Assembly (NCBI GenBank): GCA_009733715.1
Contig: WMKJ01000010.1
Span: forward strand, 62,001-126,000
From: Herpomyces periplanetae
Lineage: Eukaryota > Ascomycota > Laboulbeniomycetes > Herpomycetales > Herpomycetaceae
Reading direction: 5' to 3'
DNA: 64,000 bases
Under the pieces are notes generated by a model. It had not been told where the DNA came from, ran no database searches, and saw nothing but the letters and a program-made list of their open reading frames with translations. Positions 11,589 through 22,477 of this stretch are shown piece by piece. The translations under genes were made by a program, and so were the position numbers. Position 1 is the stretch's first letter, and each line of letters begins with the position of its first letter.

Positions 11589-13007
11589 TAGCAGTTGCAA
11601 GTACACTTAGTTTGATCTAAATTATCATTCAAAGTGGGTTTCAATGCGCGATATACGATATGTATCTGCATCTAAGCTAATGAATTTTGAATTTTTTGGA
11701 AGCACACTTCTTAATTGTTGTTAACCTTTAAAGTGCAAGGTGCAGTATCTCGGGAGGTTTGATACACTGGTTGAATGGCTTAAGTTGGCGCAGTTTTTAT
11801 GTTGTTTCACTTGTGAAGGTACGGCATTTTTCCCCCTTAATCTGCAATGGTTTACATGCGGTGACAGTAATGATTGTCAAAGTTACTTTGGTATTGGATG
11901 GATTTTATAATTCGGACGCTGACCGAGTGGCAATATCTAGATAGGTAGGTTTGTGTAATAAATCTCCAGACAGTTAATTAGGATGTTGAATCGATTGATT
12001 ATTTCCCGATTTACTGATTTGGTTTTGCTGCAACAAGTTCCAACGCACAGTTGCCTTCCCCAAAGATGTTGGAACGATAATATTATTCGATGAATTTGGT
12101 TTAATATCGTTCTCATCTTTTGGTTCTGTTGCTTCAATGATCAATACAATTTCTATCACCCGGAACTTGGAGTTTCTCGTTCTCATCCACACATGCACAA
12201 CTGGAGCTTATTACAAATTTATCTGGTATCGGGGTCTACTTAAGGTGCAGTTTGGACTTTAAATTATCGCATGAATATTTTCAAGATCCAACGCTTGATG
12301 TGAGTACCGTTGAAGCTCACAATCTTGGTTGTTTAATGAGCTTGTCAACTCAATTTTAAACGTCTTCCAAATCGAACAAACAGTCTTTACTTCGTCCTCC
12401 TTGAGATGCTCTTATTCAATGTATAGGTTCTCTACTAATCTATACAATTGGCCTTGGAAATCGAGTGTTACTCTGCTCCAATACATTTTATTTTGGATTT
12501 ACATTGGATTTGTCTATAACTTATCCATTTACTGTAACCTGACCGGCGGCCTTTAACATCCGATTATGTATCCATTCGTAACATTTCGATCCTACAGGAT
12601 CCATTTACTTATTATATCATTGAATCTGTTATCTTGCCGAAATAAAACATTGAAATGAGCGCGGCGTTAAAGGCCAGTGCACAATTTTTTATTATTGCGT
12701 GCATACTATTGAGACATGTTTTCGGATGTTATAGGTTAATTTCACACGCACCCGCCTGCAGTTACAAAACCTTTATCTGACGCGATACTGTTGCGTGATT
12801 TCAACGAGTGCTACAGGCAGAATTAAACTTTTTTTTCCTGTGGATCAATATCCACGTTACCCGGAGCAGGGGCATGTCTCAAAAGTATTAATGCGTACGC
12901 ATTTTTTTGGTTCACTCGTACATCAATGACCTCTCAGCTGAATTAATCTACCAACTTATACCAAACTAAATGATGTGGAACTATCACATAGTTTACCCCT
13001 GTGCACT
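11589..13007. other. intergenic region between convergent SER2 and RIB7
   Basis: About 1.4 kb, AT-rich, holding the 3' ends of two convergent genes. Short open frames occur (for example a hydrophobic 75-codon frame at 12329-12556 that begins at a non-ATG codon), but none has a recognisable motif. I see no supported gene. Confidence 0.5.
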
Positions 13008-14117
13008 CTACAATGTGCCGCACAAAATGACATCGTGACCCGTTTGAAACCATTGAACTCGATTCAATCGACCAAAAGGCACAGGTGACGGAATGCCTTC
13101 CTGAGAAGTTGACCGTACAGGAGATGAATTTGCATGTTCACGATGCTTGTTTTGACAGTTGGTTTGGATACCCATTATATCAGGTCTCACGACATTTCCA
13201 CCACCAAGCCATTGTGGTGAAATAGTAATTATAACTGAATTCACTATATTTATCGGCTTCATTTGGCGGATATTTTGTAAAGTTTCACGGGAACATTGAG
13301 CTTGATCATCTCGACCTTCATATTCCCCATAAAGCGAGCTACTCAACAAGGTTGAGATCACTCTTGCACCACCCTCGACCATGATACTTTTTAAACCACA
13401 GCGCTGATAAAGCGCTTTGAATACGCGTAACCACGTTATACTCGGTAGTACGAGAAAGAACCCTTCTACGGCTCGCAATGATGAACAAAGCTGATTATAC
13501 CTGGAATGTGAATTGATTGACTCCCGTTCTAGTGATCTTTGGATTTCTGAAGCTGTGGAATCTGTGATTACGACAATGGGCGGTTTTCCAGTTTTCCGTG
13601 ATGCCAGACTAATTAATTTACACGATTGTGGTGCAGACCATCGTGCGTTAGGGTCCAAAATTATAGGAACTGGGTGCTGCTTTCGCGGTATTACCCGGGC
13701 TGGCGTATCTTCACGATCCCAGTTGTCTGGCAGCTTGCAGTTTAAGCCTGGATTATCATGAATTGCCGTATTTGCACCCACGAGGATTCCGTCATGCCGT
13801 GTTCTCATATAATGCGTTAAGGCTTTACTTTCGCGTCCCGAGATTTCTGTCTGTAAATTTGGTGCTTGAGAAATAGCACCATCAAGGCTCATCGCGTATG
13901 TCAATGTTACAAATGGCAGCATTTGATTCGTATCATCACACGCCGAAGAGTTCACTTTATCATTTTCATACACAAACAAATGATTTATTTCTGGACCGGT
14001 GGACCTATTGAGAGCTCTACCATCACTTGATGATCGTGATGGAAGATAATTTTCCAGTTTCTCTAATACTTCAGAAGGGGGCCATTCTCCGAAGTTTCTT
14101 TCTTGATTATCGCCCAT
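13008..14117 (-). CDS. RIB7: 2,5-diamino-6-ribosylamino-4(3H)-pyrimidinone 5'-phosphate reductase
   Basis: NADPH-dependent reductase of riboflavin biosynthesis; in fungi it reduces the ribosyl side chain before deamination. The RibD C-terminal/DHFR-like fold is visible from LPFVTLTYAMSLDGAIS through the TRHDGILVGANTAIHDNPGLNC segment (substrate and NADPH region), IILDPNARW, and SIMVEGGARVISTLL near the cofactor-binding end, then the late strand PQWLGGGNVV and a final DVILCGTL. The ATG at 14117 is chosen; the frame stays open to 14141 without another ATG. It is 369 aa, longer than the roughly 245 aa of yeast Rib7. The excess is about 70 residues at the N-terminus plus polar insertions, for example around YEGRDDQAQ and after the GGGN motif. 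No intron is needed. Confidence 0.9.
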   Translation of the reverse strand: MGDNQERNFGEWPPSEVLEKLENYLPSRSSSDGRALNRSTGPEINHLFVYENDKVNSSACDDTNQMLPFVTLTYAMSLDGAISQAPNLQTEISGRESKALTHYMRTRHDGILVGANTAIHDNPGLNCKLPDNWDREDTPARVIPRKQHPVPIILDPNARWSAPQSCKLISLASRKTGKPPIVVITDSTASEIQRSLERESINSHSRYNQLCSSLRAVEGFFLVLPSITWLRVFKALYQRCGLKSIMVEGGARVISTLLSSSLYGEYEGRDDQAQCSRETLQNIRQMKPINIVNSVIITISPQWLGGGNVVRPDIMGIQTNCQNKHREHANSSPVRSTSQEGIPSPVPFGRLNRVQWFQTGHDVILCGTL

Positions 14118-15480
14118 TTCTTTTCCAGGTTGAAAAAGCAAAATAATTCACAGTTTTTCTTAACTTCACCCTCGAGGTAGGTACAAAATTTTTCTTTCAC
14201 ACATCTCCGACAATATACAGGTTCTTTTACCGTGTTTTGCCCTTGCAGTTAATGCTTCATTGGATCATTAAATATCCCTTGCTACCGTTAATCTGGACCG
14301 CACAATTCTCTTTCAAATCGCCTATAATCCAAGTGTGCGTTCCTCCGCCTTTCCGTTTTCGCTCAGCTGTACCGTGGTCGGAAATTTTCACCTACAGTTA
14401 GTTGTGTTAGAACCTGGGAGGAAATGGTGTTAACTTTTAAAAAAATTTGGAGTATACTGAAGGATTGACTTATACTCGGCTTATGCGAGATGTCGGAAGG
14501 GTACGCATTTAGTGGGCCTTATACATTTTATTTTCAGCAAGACAATTCAATGCACATAAGCGTTGGTTCGAGACTATCAATGTATTTTACAGGTAACCGT
14601 TATTCCACTACTTGTAATAATGCTTGACACGTTGTTTAACCCCTTCAGTACTGGATGTTTGGTGCGCTTTAAGTGATGGGAATTGCAGGATCACGTACCA
14701 AATAAAAGTGTGACATCCTCACGCAACTTTTGTGCAATCCTTCACCCATTCTCTTAATGTGCGTATACTAAGATTTGATGCTTTAAGCAGAGTAGGGATT
14801 AAATATACGCTTTAAAGTATCGTTAGCATACCATTTACATGCGGTAAAGAGATACACAAGCACATGGGGTAACTTGTACAGCCGTGTGGAGTGGTTAATT
14901 GGCGATTTATACATTTGATTTGCTAGACTTAGGAACAAATATAACTTAAACTTGTGTCATGCAAAGTTCCCCTTGGTTTTGTACCGTCGTGTGACGCCCA
15001 CGCCAGTAAATTACGGTCTACACTATTGTACCAGGTTTGGTATTTTATGCTTGTGCTTGAACGCCTTACCATGTTCTACTTACGCTTCCATATCCATTTG
15101 GTTGTTGCACTATTAAAGTTCGCTAACGGATTCATTACCATATATCATACGGATTATTTATTTATGGCTAACAATCTCGGAATCATTTGGGGGTAAGATG
15201 CGCGTATTTGACACTGGTCGAAAGGTGATAGAATTGGATGTGACCAAGAGATAAGTGCAAAATGAACAATTGCGCATAGATATGCATATGAGGGCAGAGT
15301 TTTCGATGTTCGCAAGGTGAAGTGTGCATGGTTATAGTGTCGTCCAAACAAATACACAATGATACACAATTCAACGAAGAGTTGTATGGCGAAGATGGTT
15401 GAACGGACAGTTGAATGCTAAAATGGCTAGTTTATGGGGAGAATATCACCAACGAATTGTACCATACTTCTGAAATCACG
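14118..15480. other. intergenic region between RIB7 and DBR1
   Basis: About 1.36 kb, AT-rich, containing the promoter side of RIB7 (right of 14118) and the 3' flank of DBR1. No coding region or RNA gene is supported. Confidence 0.5.
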
Positions 15481-17071
15481 TTAGCGTGCATGTCTTGGAT
15501 CAAAATAGTTTCGGCGGTGGCCATGATATCGTCTAGATGCCCAAGGAGGTTTACGGCTAGACGATCTGGGTGATGAATCGGGTATGAAGTCGGCGATGCG
15601 CTGTTGACGTTCGATTTCAGAAGCATGAAAGGGATTGGGAATATCAAGTAAACGGCAGTAAGCTTTGGTTTGGTTATTAGTATATTCGCGTAACGGAATA
15701 TCAGCGCTTCCATCCTCAACGTCAGAGTGGACGGGTGCGGTCAGCTCAAAGTTCAAGGGTATGTTAAGCTTATCAGTATTAACAATATTTTGTTGAACCC
15801 AGTCATGACATTCCTTAAGAGGAAGATACGTAGTCGGGAGATCCAATTCAGTAGAAGATAGTTGTGCTACACCAATCTGGTGAACGGTTGCTTTTACAAT
15901 GGCGAGCCATTCCGGATCATATTGCAAACGAGTTGCGGATTGATGGGATGACTCCAGCCGACGGGGAATCTCAAGTAACTGTAAATGGCTACGACGAGGT
16001 AAACATTTGTCGAGAGCAAGAAATTTAGTAGTAGTATTATATATTCCGGTCAAGGAGGGTGGGGAAGAAGATTTTTGGGTTGGTCGCGTGGAATCGGTAA
16101 GATCGAGAACGATTTCGTCGGCATTTTTAATGCTAGCGGAACTTGTAAAATTATCTGAATTAACGTGGTCGATTGTAGCTTCGTACTTGGTGTGTAAATG
16201 AGCACTAAACCAATAGAAAGGTCTAAGGTGGCGTAAGAGTTGATCAGTAGCAGGGCTACCAAGAGTACCAGCTCTAGCTTCAGATTCAAAAAAAGGCTTT
16301 TTAGCAAATAACTTGGACCAATCTCCCTCCCAAACAACACTCGTAGGCCAATCGTGACTTATGAAAATATCAATTTGGTGTTGTATAGCGAGTAAACGCT
16401 GTACATCAGACTGGCGTTGATGGTAAACGCTACGAATGTCACTCGAAGAGTAGGGTAAACGTTCATAATGAGGTTTGCGATAGTTATACGATTTCCATAT
16501 ACCCGATAGGCCTGCTATACGCAAGCCGGCCAACTGAACTACGTTAGCTGCCCCGAGATAATAGATATTTTGAGCTACCCATCCACCATGGAACAATTCC
16601 CAGTGATAATTACTAGCTTCGTGGTTTCCGCCGACGTAAATGGTCAAGTAAGGTGCACGTTTTGTACCAGTGTAGTAAGCATGAAAATCGGCCAAACGGG
16701 CATACTTTTGGGGAACGGCCATACAAGCAAGATCCGCACGATTCCGAATAGCCTAGAGATATGATAATTACCGACGTATTAATACGCAGGTACATGAAAA
16801 GTGAAAAGTAGTTGTAGCATCAAGAATGTACCTGAAAATCACCGCACACAATTAGGAGATCTACACTAGGCCACGCTAATTGAGTGGCTTGTATATCGAC
16901 ATCTTGATAGATTTGGTCGAGTTCACCGTGACACTATTGCTGGAATTAATTAGTTAATGCATTTAAATATTTAACCGGACTCTGAACGAAAAAAATTAAT
17001 CAATCAATAGTCCGAAGACTTACACAACCTTGTACTGCAACACGAAGGGTAGCAGGCTTACACGTAGACAT
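15481..17071 (-). CDS. DBR1: RNA lariat debranching enzyme
   Basis: Nuclear metallophosphoesterase that cuts the 2'-5' branch of excised intron lariats. Three exons on the minus strand: 17071-17024, 16933-16832 and 16752-15481, with introns of 90 and 79 nt, both GT-AG, giving 473 aa. Conserved elements appear in order: VAVQGCCHGELDQIY with Cys17/His18 at the exon 1-2 junction, LLIVCGDFQ (Asp48), then TIYVGGNHEASN (Asn93, His94), GGWVAQNIYYLG, GLSGIWKSYNY, the ISHDWP segment and FSAHLHTKYEA, which are metal-binding motifs of the family. The Dbr1-specific C-terminal region follows (PEWLAIVKATV, AYCRLLDIPNPF). Divergent from ORC4 with 432 bp between the starts. The first exon has only 16 codons and is identified by conservation. 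Confidence 0.95.
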
Positions 17072-17503
17072 GATCAGAATATAACGAGGAAAGTAGAGCG
17101 TGAGTAAAAAGATAAAGGTGGAAGATAGTTAAAAACGCGTGAAATTCAGACCACAATTGACAAGTTAACGTTAACGCTAACGTTAACGTTAACGAGAAAA
17201 GACAATTACATTTCACGGGGAAAAATGATTTTTTCACGGCACGCTGCGCGCGAAAATTTGGCATCGTTTAAACGCACGGTGGAGGCAAGCCACAAGATGG
17301 CAAAGCCAGGTAATGGAACAACGATTATCCACAAGTGAGGGTGGCGCGGTGCGGGTCACGTGGCTGTGGGATGGGAAACGAGAACGGGAAAGGATAAAAA
17401 GATTTGTAGAAATGTATGCCAGGTTTGACGCGCTGGCTGGCGCGTTGGTGGTCCGTGAATTGTGGGTTGATGTTTAACGGCATTGTTCAGGAAGTGGTGA
17501 AAT
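17072..17503. promoter_or_regulatory. bidirectional DBR1/ORC4 promoter
   Basis: This 432-bp interval separates the two divergent start codons. It contains ACGCGT at 17135-17140 (identical to the yeast MCB/MBF core), GCGCGAAAA at 17248-17256 (reverse of the E2F/MBF-type TTTTCGCGC), CACGTG at 17357-17362 and further CGCG elements near 17428-17444. MCB/E2F-type sites are typical of G1/S-regulated replication genes, which fits ORC4. Binding is inferred from sequence only. Confidence 0.5.
17164..17195. repeat. tandem GTTAAC/GTTAACG array
   Basis: Five closely spaced six-base units, four GTTAAC-type plus one variant (GCTAAC), run for 32 bp at 6-bp spacing. The array is nearly palindromic and lies in the DBR1/ORC4 promoter, about 95 bp upstream of the DBR1 start. 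Confidence 0.85.
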
Positions 17504-19654
17504 ATGGTGACGAGTGAACGCATTACGACTAATAAATTAAAAAAGCCTACATCAGTGAAGACTTTAACACAACAGTCAAATGGCAGTTTGGAATATCGAG
17601 CGGATCTGGCATTTCCGGACGGTAATGATAATGATAACGGTGGTGTTGGTGAAGAGGAAGAAAGAGGGGGAGATTGTGATCGAAGACGAGGGCGAGGGCG
17701 CGGGCGTAAGCGTGGATTGGGAAGGAAACGAGAAGGAAAATCAAGAACAGGAACAGATAGTTGTACGGTAACAAATGAATTTGGGGATAGTATACTAAAC
17801 GGGAATGCGACGGATGATGAATTACTGGATATGTGTAAATTACCGAGTGTAGCGGTGTCAACCTTGACACCGCATGATCAATTAAAGGTGCTAACGCCAC
17901 GAGCGCGAAATCAGAACTCGGGTAAAAGTGATCGTATATTGCGCAGTCATGATGAAAGGGTACTTAATCCTTTGGAAAGTTCACCAGTGTTACTTCCGTT
18001 GAAGCGAAAACGATCAATTAATTTATCTGACGTGAGCGTTGACCGAAACTCCAAACAAGTGATTAAACGGAAACGATTGAATACACTAACCATGGTAGTA
18101 TCTAGAGGAGGGGTTAGCAACGATACAGGGGATATATTTAGTACTGGGAATATTACCCCGACACAACAATTAAGTTTAGATGGTGTAAGTCGTGGGGTAT
18201 CATGGGATCAGCAAATAGACGTTTTACGAAGTATTGTAGTGGATAAATTGTGCGAAAAGAGACCTATACCGTTACAAAATTTAAGTCAAGCACATATGGC
18301 AGTATACAATACCATTGTTCAGGCTATAACACTTGGAGAAGCAAATAGTACGGTGATAGTTGGACCACGCGGTAGTGGAAAATCGGCAATTATGAATACA
18401 GCGCTTCGTGAAGCAGATGAAAAATTCCCCGATTCATTCTACGTGGTTAGGTTATGTGGATATATTCATACAGATGATCGTACGGCATTACGGGAGATTT
18501 GGCGACAACTTAGTCGTTTAGCATGGGGAACGGCTTACGATGACGATGACCCGTGTCTGGTGAGTGAAAGTTATTCGGATGCGCTAAATAAGTTGCTTGC
18601 TACGTTATCACGAACCAACGAGGATAATGAAAGAACAACGTTATCAAGAGCGGTTATTTTCATATTGGATGATTTTGAACAATTTGCTGGACACATGCGA
18701 CAAACGTTGCTCTACAATTTATTTGATATTGCGCAATCGAGAAAAGCGCCAATTGCAGTTTTTGGGTTAACTACAAGGTTAAACGTTGTAGAAAGCTTTG
18801 AAAAACGTGTTAAAAGTCGATTTGGCCATCGTTACGTTAACGTTTGGCCGGCGGAACATTTTACGGAATACGTTAACTTGTGTATTGCGGCAGTTTCGGT
18901 ATCAAAAGACGAGTTGCGCGTTAGAGAAAAGTTGATATTGGATAATGGAGGGGATGAAGAAAGGAAAATTTTGAAACAATGGAACAATCTAGTATGTGAT
19001 TTGTTTAGTGATGAAGAGTTTTCATCGCTCTATACATACCCGGGATTTTTAACGAGTAAATCTATCATGATGGTATTAAGTCGACTAATCTTACCCATTG
19101 CTCAAATGAAGAAGATTCCGGATAGTGTACGTGAATTTAAAAATTGGATTGAACAGTTTAATGCAGATCATGATAGCGAATTAAGTATACGAGGATTACA
19201 TGAACCTGAAAGCAAGCTAGAAAGTTTAGTATGGCTTAACGAATTACAATTGGCCTTACTTATCACAGCATGCCGATTAGAAGCCGTGTACGGATACACG
19301 GCTTGTAATTTTGATATGGTTTACGCAGAATATTCCATGTTAACGGGAAAAGCCAGATTAGCACAGCGCACAAGCGGATTCACAGCGTTGGGCAGTACGG
19401 CGTGTACCCAAGTTTGGAGTCGTGACGCAGCACGAATTTGTTGGGAAGGTTTAGCAGAAGCAGGTTGGCTTGTTTTAACCAACAACGTAAAGGCAAACGT
19501 CAAGGTAAAATCGGCCAAGTTAACAAGAAATCCAGCCCGCAGCGTACCAACGTCTACAAGTCGTTTTTTGCGCGTTGATCTTGCTTTGGAAGACATTTTT
19601 CGCGTATTACCCGATTTGGATAAAACGTTGGAAACTTGGTGTACAAAGGTTTAA
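17504..19654 (+). CDS. ORC4: origin recognition complex subunit 4
   Basis: AAA+ subunit of the nuclear origin recognition complex that marks replication origins and loads MCM helicase. 716 aa in one exon. Residues 1-260 are low-complexity and basic, with an RGRGRGRKRG run near residue 65 and several KRKR-type basic clusters suited to nuclear import or DNA contact. The ATPase domain starts near 245: Walker A GPRGSGKS at 287-294, Walker B FILDDFE near 390, and the sensor-like VFGLTTRLNVVESFEKRVKSRF, a segment strongly typical of Orc4. A C-terminal winged-helix region follows (LALLITACRLEAVYGYTACNFDMVYAEY). It is longer than many Orc4 proteins because of the N-terminal tail. NAA40 begins only 22 bp after its stop on the same strand. 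Confidence 0.95.
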   Translation: MVTSERITTNKLKKPTSVKTLTQQSNGSLEYRADLAFPDGNDNDNGGVGEEEERGGDCDRRRGRGRGRKRGLGRKREGKSRTGTDSCTVTNEFGDSILNGNATDDELLDMCKLPSVAVSTLTPHDQLKVLTPRARNQNSGKSDRILRSHDERVLNPLESSPVLLPLKRKRSINLSDVSVDRNSKQVIKRKRLNTLTMVVSRGGVSNDTGDIFSTGNITPTQQLSLDGVSRGVSWDQQIDVLRSIVVDKLCEKRPIPLQNLSQAHMAVYNTIVQAITLGEANSTVIVGPRGSGKSAIMNTALREADEKFPDSFYVVRLCGYIHTDDRTALREIWRQLSRLAWGTAYDDDDPCLVSESYSDALNKLLATLSRTNEDNERTTLSRAVIFILDDFEQFAGHMRQTLLYNLFDIAQSRKAPIAVFGLTTRLNVVESFEKRVKSRFGHRYVNVWPAEHFTEYVNLCIAAVSVSKDELRVREKLILDNGGDEERKILKQWNNLVCDLFSDEEFSSLYTYPGFLTSKSIMMVLSRLILPIAQMKKIPDSVREFKNWIEQFNADHDSELSIRGLHEPESKLESLVWLNELQLALLITACRLEAVYGYTACNFDMVYAEYSMLTGKARLAQRTSGFTALGSTACTQVWSRDAARICWEGLAEAGWLVLTNNVKANVKVKSAKLTRNPARSVPTSTSRFLRVDLALEDIFRVLPDLDKTLETWCTKV

Positions 19655-19676
19655 CAAAAAGAAAAAAGTTTCCAGC

Positions 19677-20441
19677 ATGGAAAATTTAAATTATCTAGAT
19701 CCCGCTGCACTTGTCGATCGTTTAGTACACGCTCCACTTTACGAGTTCAATAGGATTGTTAACAACTATTTTAACCTCACATCTACCAGCGGACGCTTAT
19801 CTCGCCGGGTACACGATTTGTCGTCTTTTTGTTTCACGCTCTGCCTTGATGATGCACAATGTATTTCATCCGGAACGTTTAAAAATTGCTTTGACCTAGT
19901 CCGCCAAACCTCGCGACTCGGATATATGTCGTCAGTAATTGGTTGGAATCCTTCGGCTAAGCGTAAGGAAATGCGAACTTTTGGCATGAGATTTCTATCA
20001 CTTTATCGTCATGATAATGACAATCAGTCTAGTTCAGCCTTTATGGGGTTTTTGTCGTTTCTTCCGGTTCTCGAACCTTATCACTTTACAAATCCATCAT
20101 CGACCTGTATGTCGCACTTCTCGTCCCTTTATATTTACGAAATCCATATTACTCCTCACTTCCAACGTCATGGTTTAGGCCATTTTCTCCTCGATTTGCT
20201 GGTTCATTTTGCCCGTTGTTGTTCCGTTCAGAGAATCTTACTCACGGTATTCCAAAATAATCAATCGGCCATCCGATTCTATAAGCGTCACGACTTTTAC
20301 ATTGATCCTTCATCTCCTCCACCAACATCACCCCCCATTAGTGCACGATTACGATCTACATCGACTATTCCGCTCGGTTCTTACTTTATCATGGCTCGCG
20401 ACCTCCGAAAAAATGGTTATCTTAATTCATCTCCTCCATAG
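19677..20441 (+). CDS. NAA40: N-alpha-acetyltransferase 40 (NatD), histone H4/H2A N-terminal acetyltransferase
   Basis: Transfers acetyl from acetyl-CoA to the N-terminal Ser of histones H4 and H2A. 254 aa; the ATG at 19677 is the first after the ORC4 stop (19652-19654). The GNAT fold is visible: GWNPSAKRKEMRTFGMRFL, a strand FMGFLSFLPVLEP, then SLYIYEIHITPHFQRHGLGHFLL, where the acetyl-CoA loop Q-R-H-G-L-G starts near residue 163, followed by RILLTVFQNNQSAIRFYKRHDF and DPSSPPP, a signature of the Nat4/NAA40 subfamily. It lies 22 bp downstream of ORC4 in the same direction, and its last 20 coding bases overlap the antisense 3' end of the mitochondrial TyrRS gene. Either it has its own promoter inside ORC4 or the two genes are co-transcribed. 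Confidence 0.9.
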   Translation: MENLNYLDPAALVDRLVHAPLYEFNRIVNNYFNLTSTSGRLSRRVHDLSSFCFTLCLDDAQCISSGTFKNCFDLVRQTSRLGYMSSVIGWNPSAKRKEMRTFGMRFLSLYRHDNDNQSSSAFMGFLSFLPVLEPYHFTNPSSTCMSHFSSLYIYEIHITPHFQRHGLGHFLLDLLVHFARCCSVQRILLTVFQNNQSAIRFYKRHDFYIDPSSPPPTSPPISARLRSTSTIPLGSYFIMARDLRKNGYLNSSPP

Positions 20442-22095
20442 AATCCACTATCTTAACTATACAAATACGCTTTTTTCCCGCTCGCAAAATTGCCAAATTT
20501 CTATGCACACAACATTCTACTAAACTATCTTCCGCTTTTTGAATAACTTGAAATTCAATGCGATCTCTATCCTCATCCACTACATGACCAAAGTAGGCTC
20601 CTCGTGCTTGAATTAAATTTGTAGCTTCGCTAGCAGACTCTGCTAAGCCTACATCGCGAAATATTCTTGCTGCATTAAGCTTGCAAAATCTTCGCCGTTC
20701 TATGCTTTTCACAATTCCTTCGCTACCGTTAACGCTACTCTCTGCCAATTCACTAACTAATTGAACTGTTGGTGAATTGAATATCGTTTCGTGCATCTTT
20801 TGTGCTGCTTCACCAGCTGCTTCTCCATGGATTATATTGATTATTTCACGCGCTAAACAGTGTTGCGCAAGTCTTTTACTTCGTTTTATTTCGTGTAGCC
20901 TCATTATTCGTGTAATTTCATCCATTGGAAGCAGTGTCATAATGTTCAAATACTGCTCGACCAAATTGTCTGCTGTACTCGCCATGTATCCGTACAAGTT
21001 AAACACAGAAGTCTTCCGCGGTTTTAACCATACGGCATTTCCTCCACTTTTGCCAAATTTTTCCCCCGATCCACTCGTGAGCAGCGGTACCGTCAGACCT
21101 AGAGGCCTCAAAACTTCACCTTGATCACTACGTGGAATATCTCCTTCTAACATGTTATGCTTAAGAGCAAAATTTATAGCATCCGCACCCGAAACCATAT
21201 TTCCAAATTGGTCTTTGCCGCCAATTTGGATCTGAGCGCCGTATTGACAATACAAATGTTTCCAATCTAAGGCTTGTAGCATTGGATACATCATCTCACT
21301 CAGCGATAGTCCATCTGATTCCATTCGAGACTTAGCCGCTATTCGACCGAGTAATGTATTGACACGGAATGCTGGCCCCAGTCGTAATAATGTAGTTAAA
21401 TTAAATGCTTTATCAAGCCATTCATCATTATACCGCACTATGTACTTGCCCAAATGTCTGTCACCGGTACTGGTTGATTTCGGATTTATCTTATTCAATC
21501 GTTTGTCAACGTTTTGAAAAATTTGTATAACTTGTTCATTGATACTCTGTGCATTGGCCTGACAAATATCGCGTGGTAATTCTGCCCGTTCGAAAATTCG
21601 ACCAGTAGGATCTCCTACACGTCCTGTTCCAGTTCCAATCTATCCCGCCCATGGCGTTAAATCGATGATTCTCGTCCAATTTAGTATTATGATTACAGTA
21701 CTCACTACTAAAATCACCAAATAACCACTTGCGTAAAATTGTGCTAAAGTTATCAAGGGTACTAAATGTCCCAAGTGTAACGAATCACTGGTTGGGTCTA
21801 GTCCAAGGTACACGCCGACATTTCGCCTCTGGGTTGCTATGAACTCTTCTTCTGTCCTATTTATAATGTTAATCATTCCAATTTTGTCTCCTTGGAAAAT
21901 CGTATAAGCTCACCCAATAATTTGGTTCACACTCCCACGAGCTACTAATCTTGAAAATACACTTTCATTCGTGTCATGACTCCGATTTGCCCATTTTTGC
22001 CATCCTTCACTAATGTTTCCGTATCTTCGTAAAATATCCCAATATGCAAAAAGACCTCTCTGAGCACCACGCTGCGCAAACGTTCTCGATAACAT
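20422..22095 (-). CDS. MSY1: mitochondrial tyrosyl-tRNA synthetase
   Basis: Charges mitochondrial tRNA-Tyr. Three exons on the minus strand: 22095-21914, 21856-21706 and 21639-20422, with introns of 57 and 66 nt, giving 516 aa. The N-terminus MLSRTFAQRGAQRG is basic and lacks acidic residues, as expected for a mitochondrial presequence. Class I signature: YLGLDPTSDSLHLGHL with HLGH at 88-91 (HIGH motif); QIGGKDQFGNM with the catalytic/tyrosine pocket; and KFGKS at 305-309 in place of KMSKS, as in the bacterial/mitochondrial type. A C-terminal S4-like RNA-binding domain is suggested by RDVGLAESASEATNLIQARGAYF. The stop lies inside the 3' end of NAA40 on the other strand. Confidence 0.94.
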
Positions 22096-22477
22096 AATAT
22101 CTTAAAATTGTAATGTTTTTGATTGATCATCAATCCATAATCTTCCATACACATAACGCGTTTCGATCTTTTATCTTGGTTACGGAAAATCGTATCTCCA
22201 CCCGTGTCCAGTTGGAACTTCAAAAGTATTGGATGCGTTGACGATATCTGGAATTTTCGTGAAAGGAAATTCTCGTATCATTCTTATACTTTGTTCATTT
22301 TGTACATGTCCAAATGTCCAATTGTTTAATCCACCTTAATAATGGTATTTTCACAACTCTGCAAAAGAATTTTTTCATTTTGGACCATTCAATTACCCAA
22401 TTAGGCAATTTTCTTAACTTAATCCTTTAATCAGGCGATCAAATTGAGCGGATTTTCAAAGGTTTTTGTACTTTTTT
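22096..22477. promoter_or_regulatory. MSY1 upstream region with CCCAATTAGG element
   Basis: This 382-bp interval separates the TyrRS start and the SKT5 stop, both on the minus strand. It holds CCCAATTAGG at 22396-22405, inside a 20-bp stretch that recurs exactly at 26231-26250 in the SKT5/FLC promoter. A related degenerate copy (CCTTTAATCAGG) follows near 22424. Confidence 0.5.
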
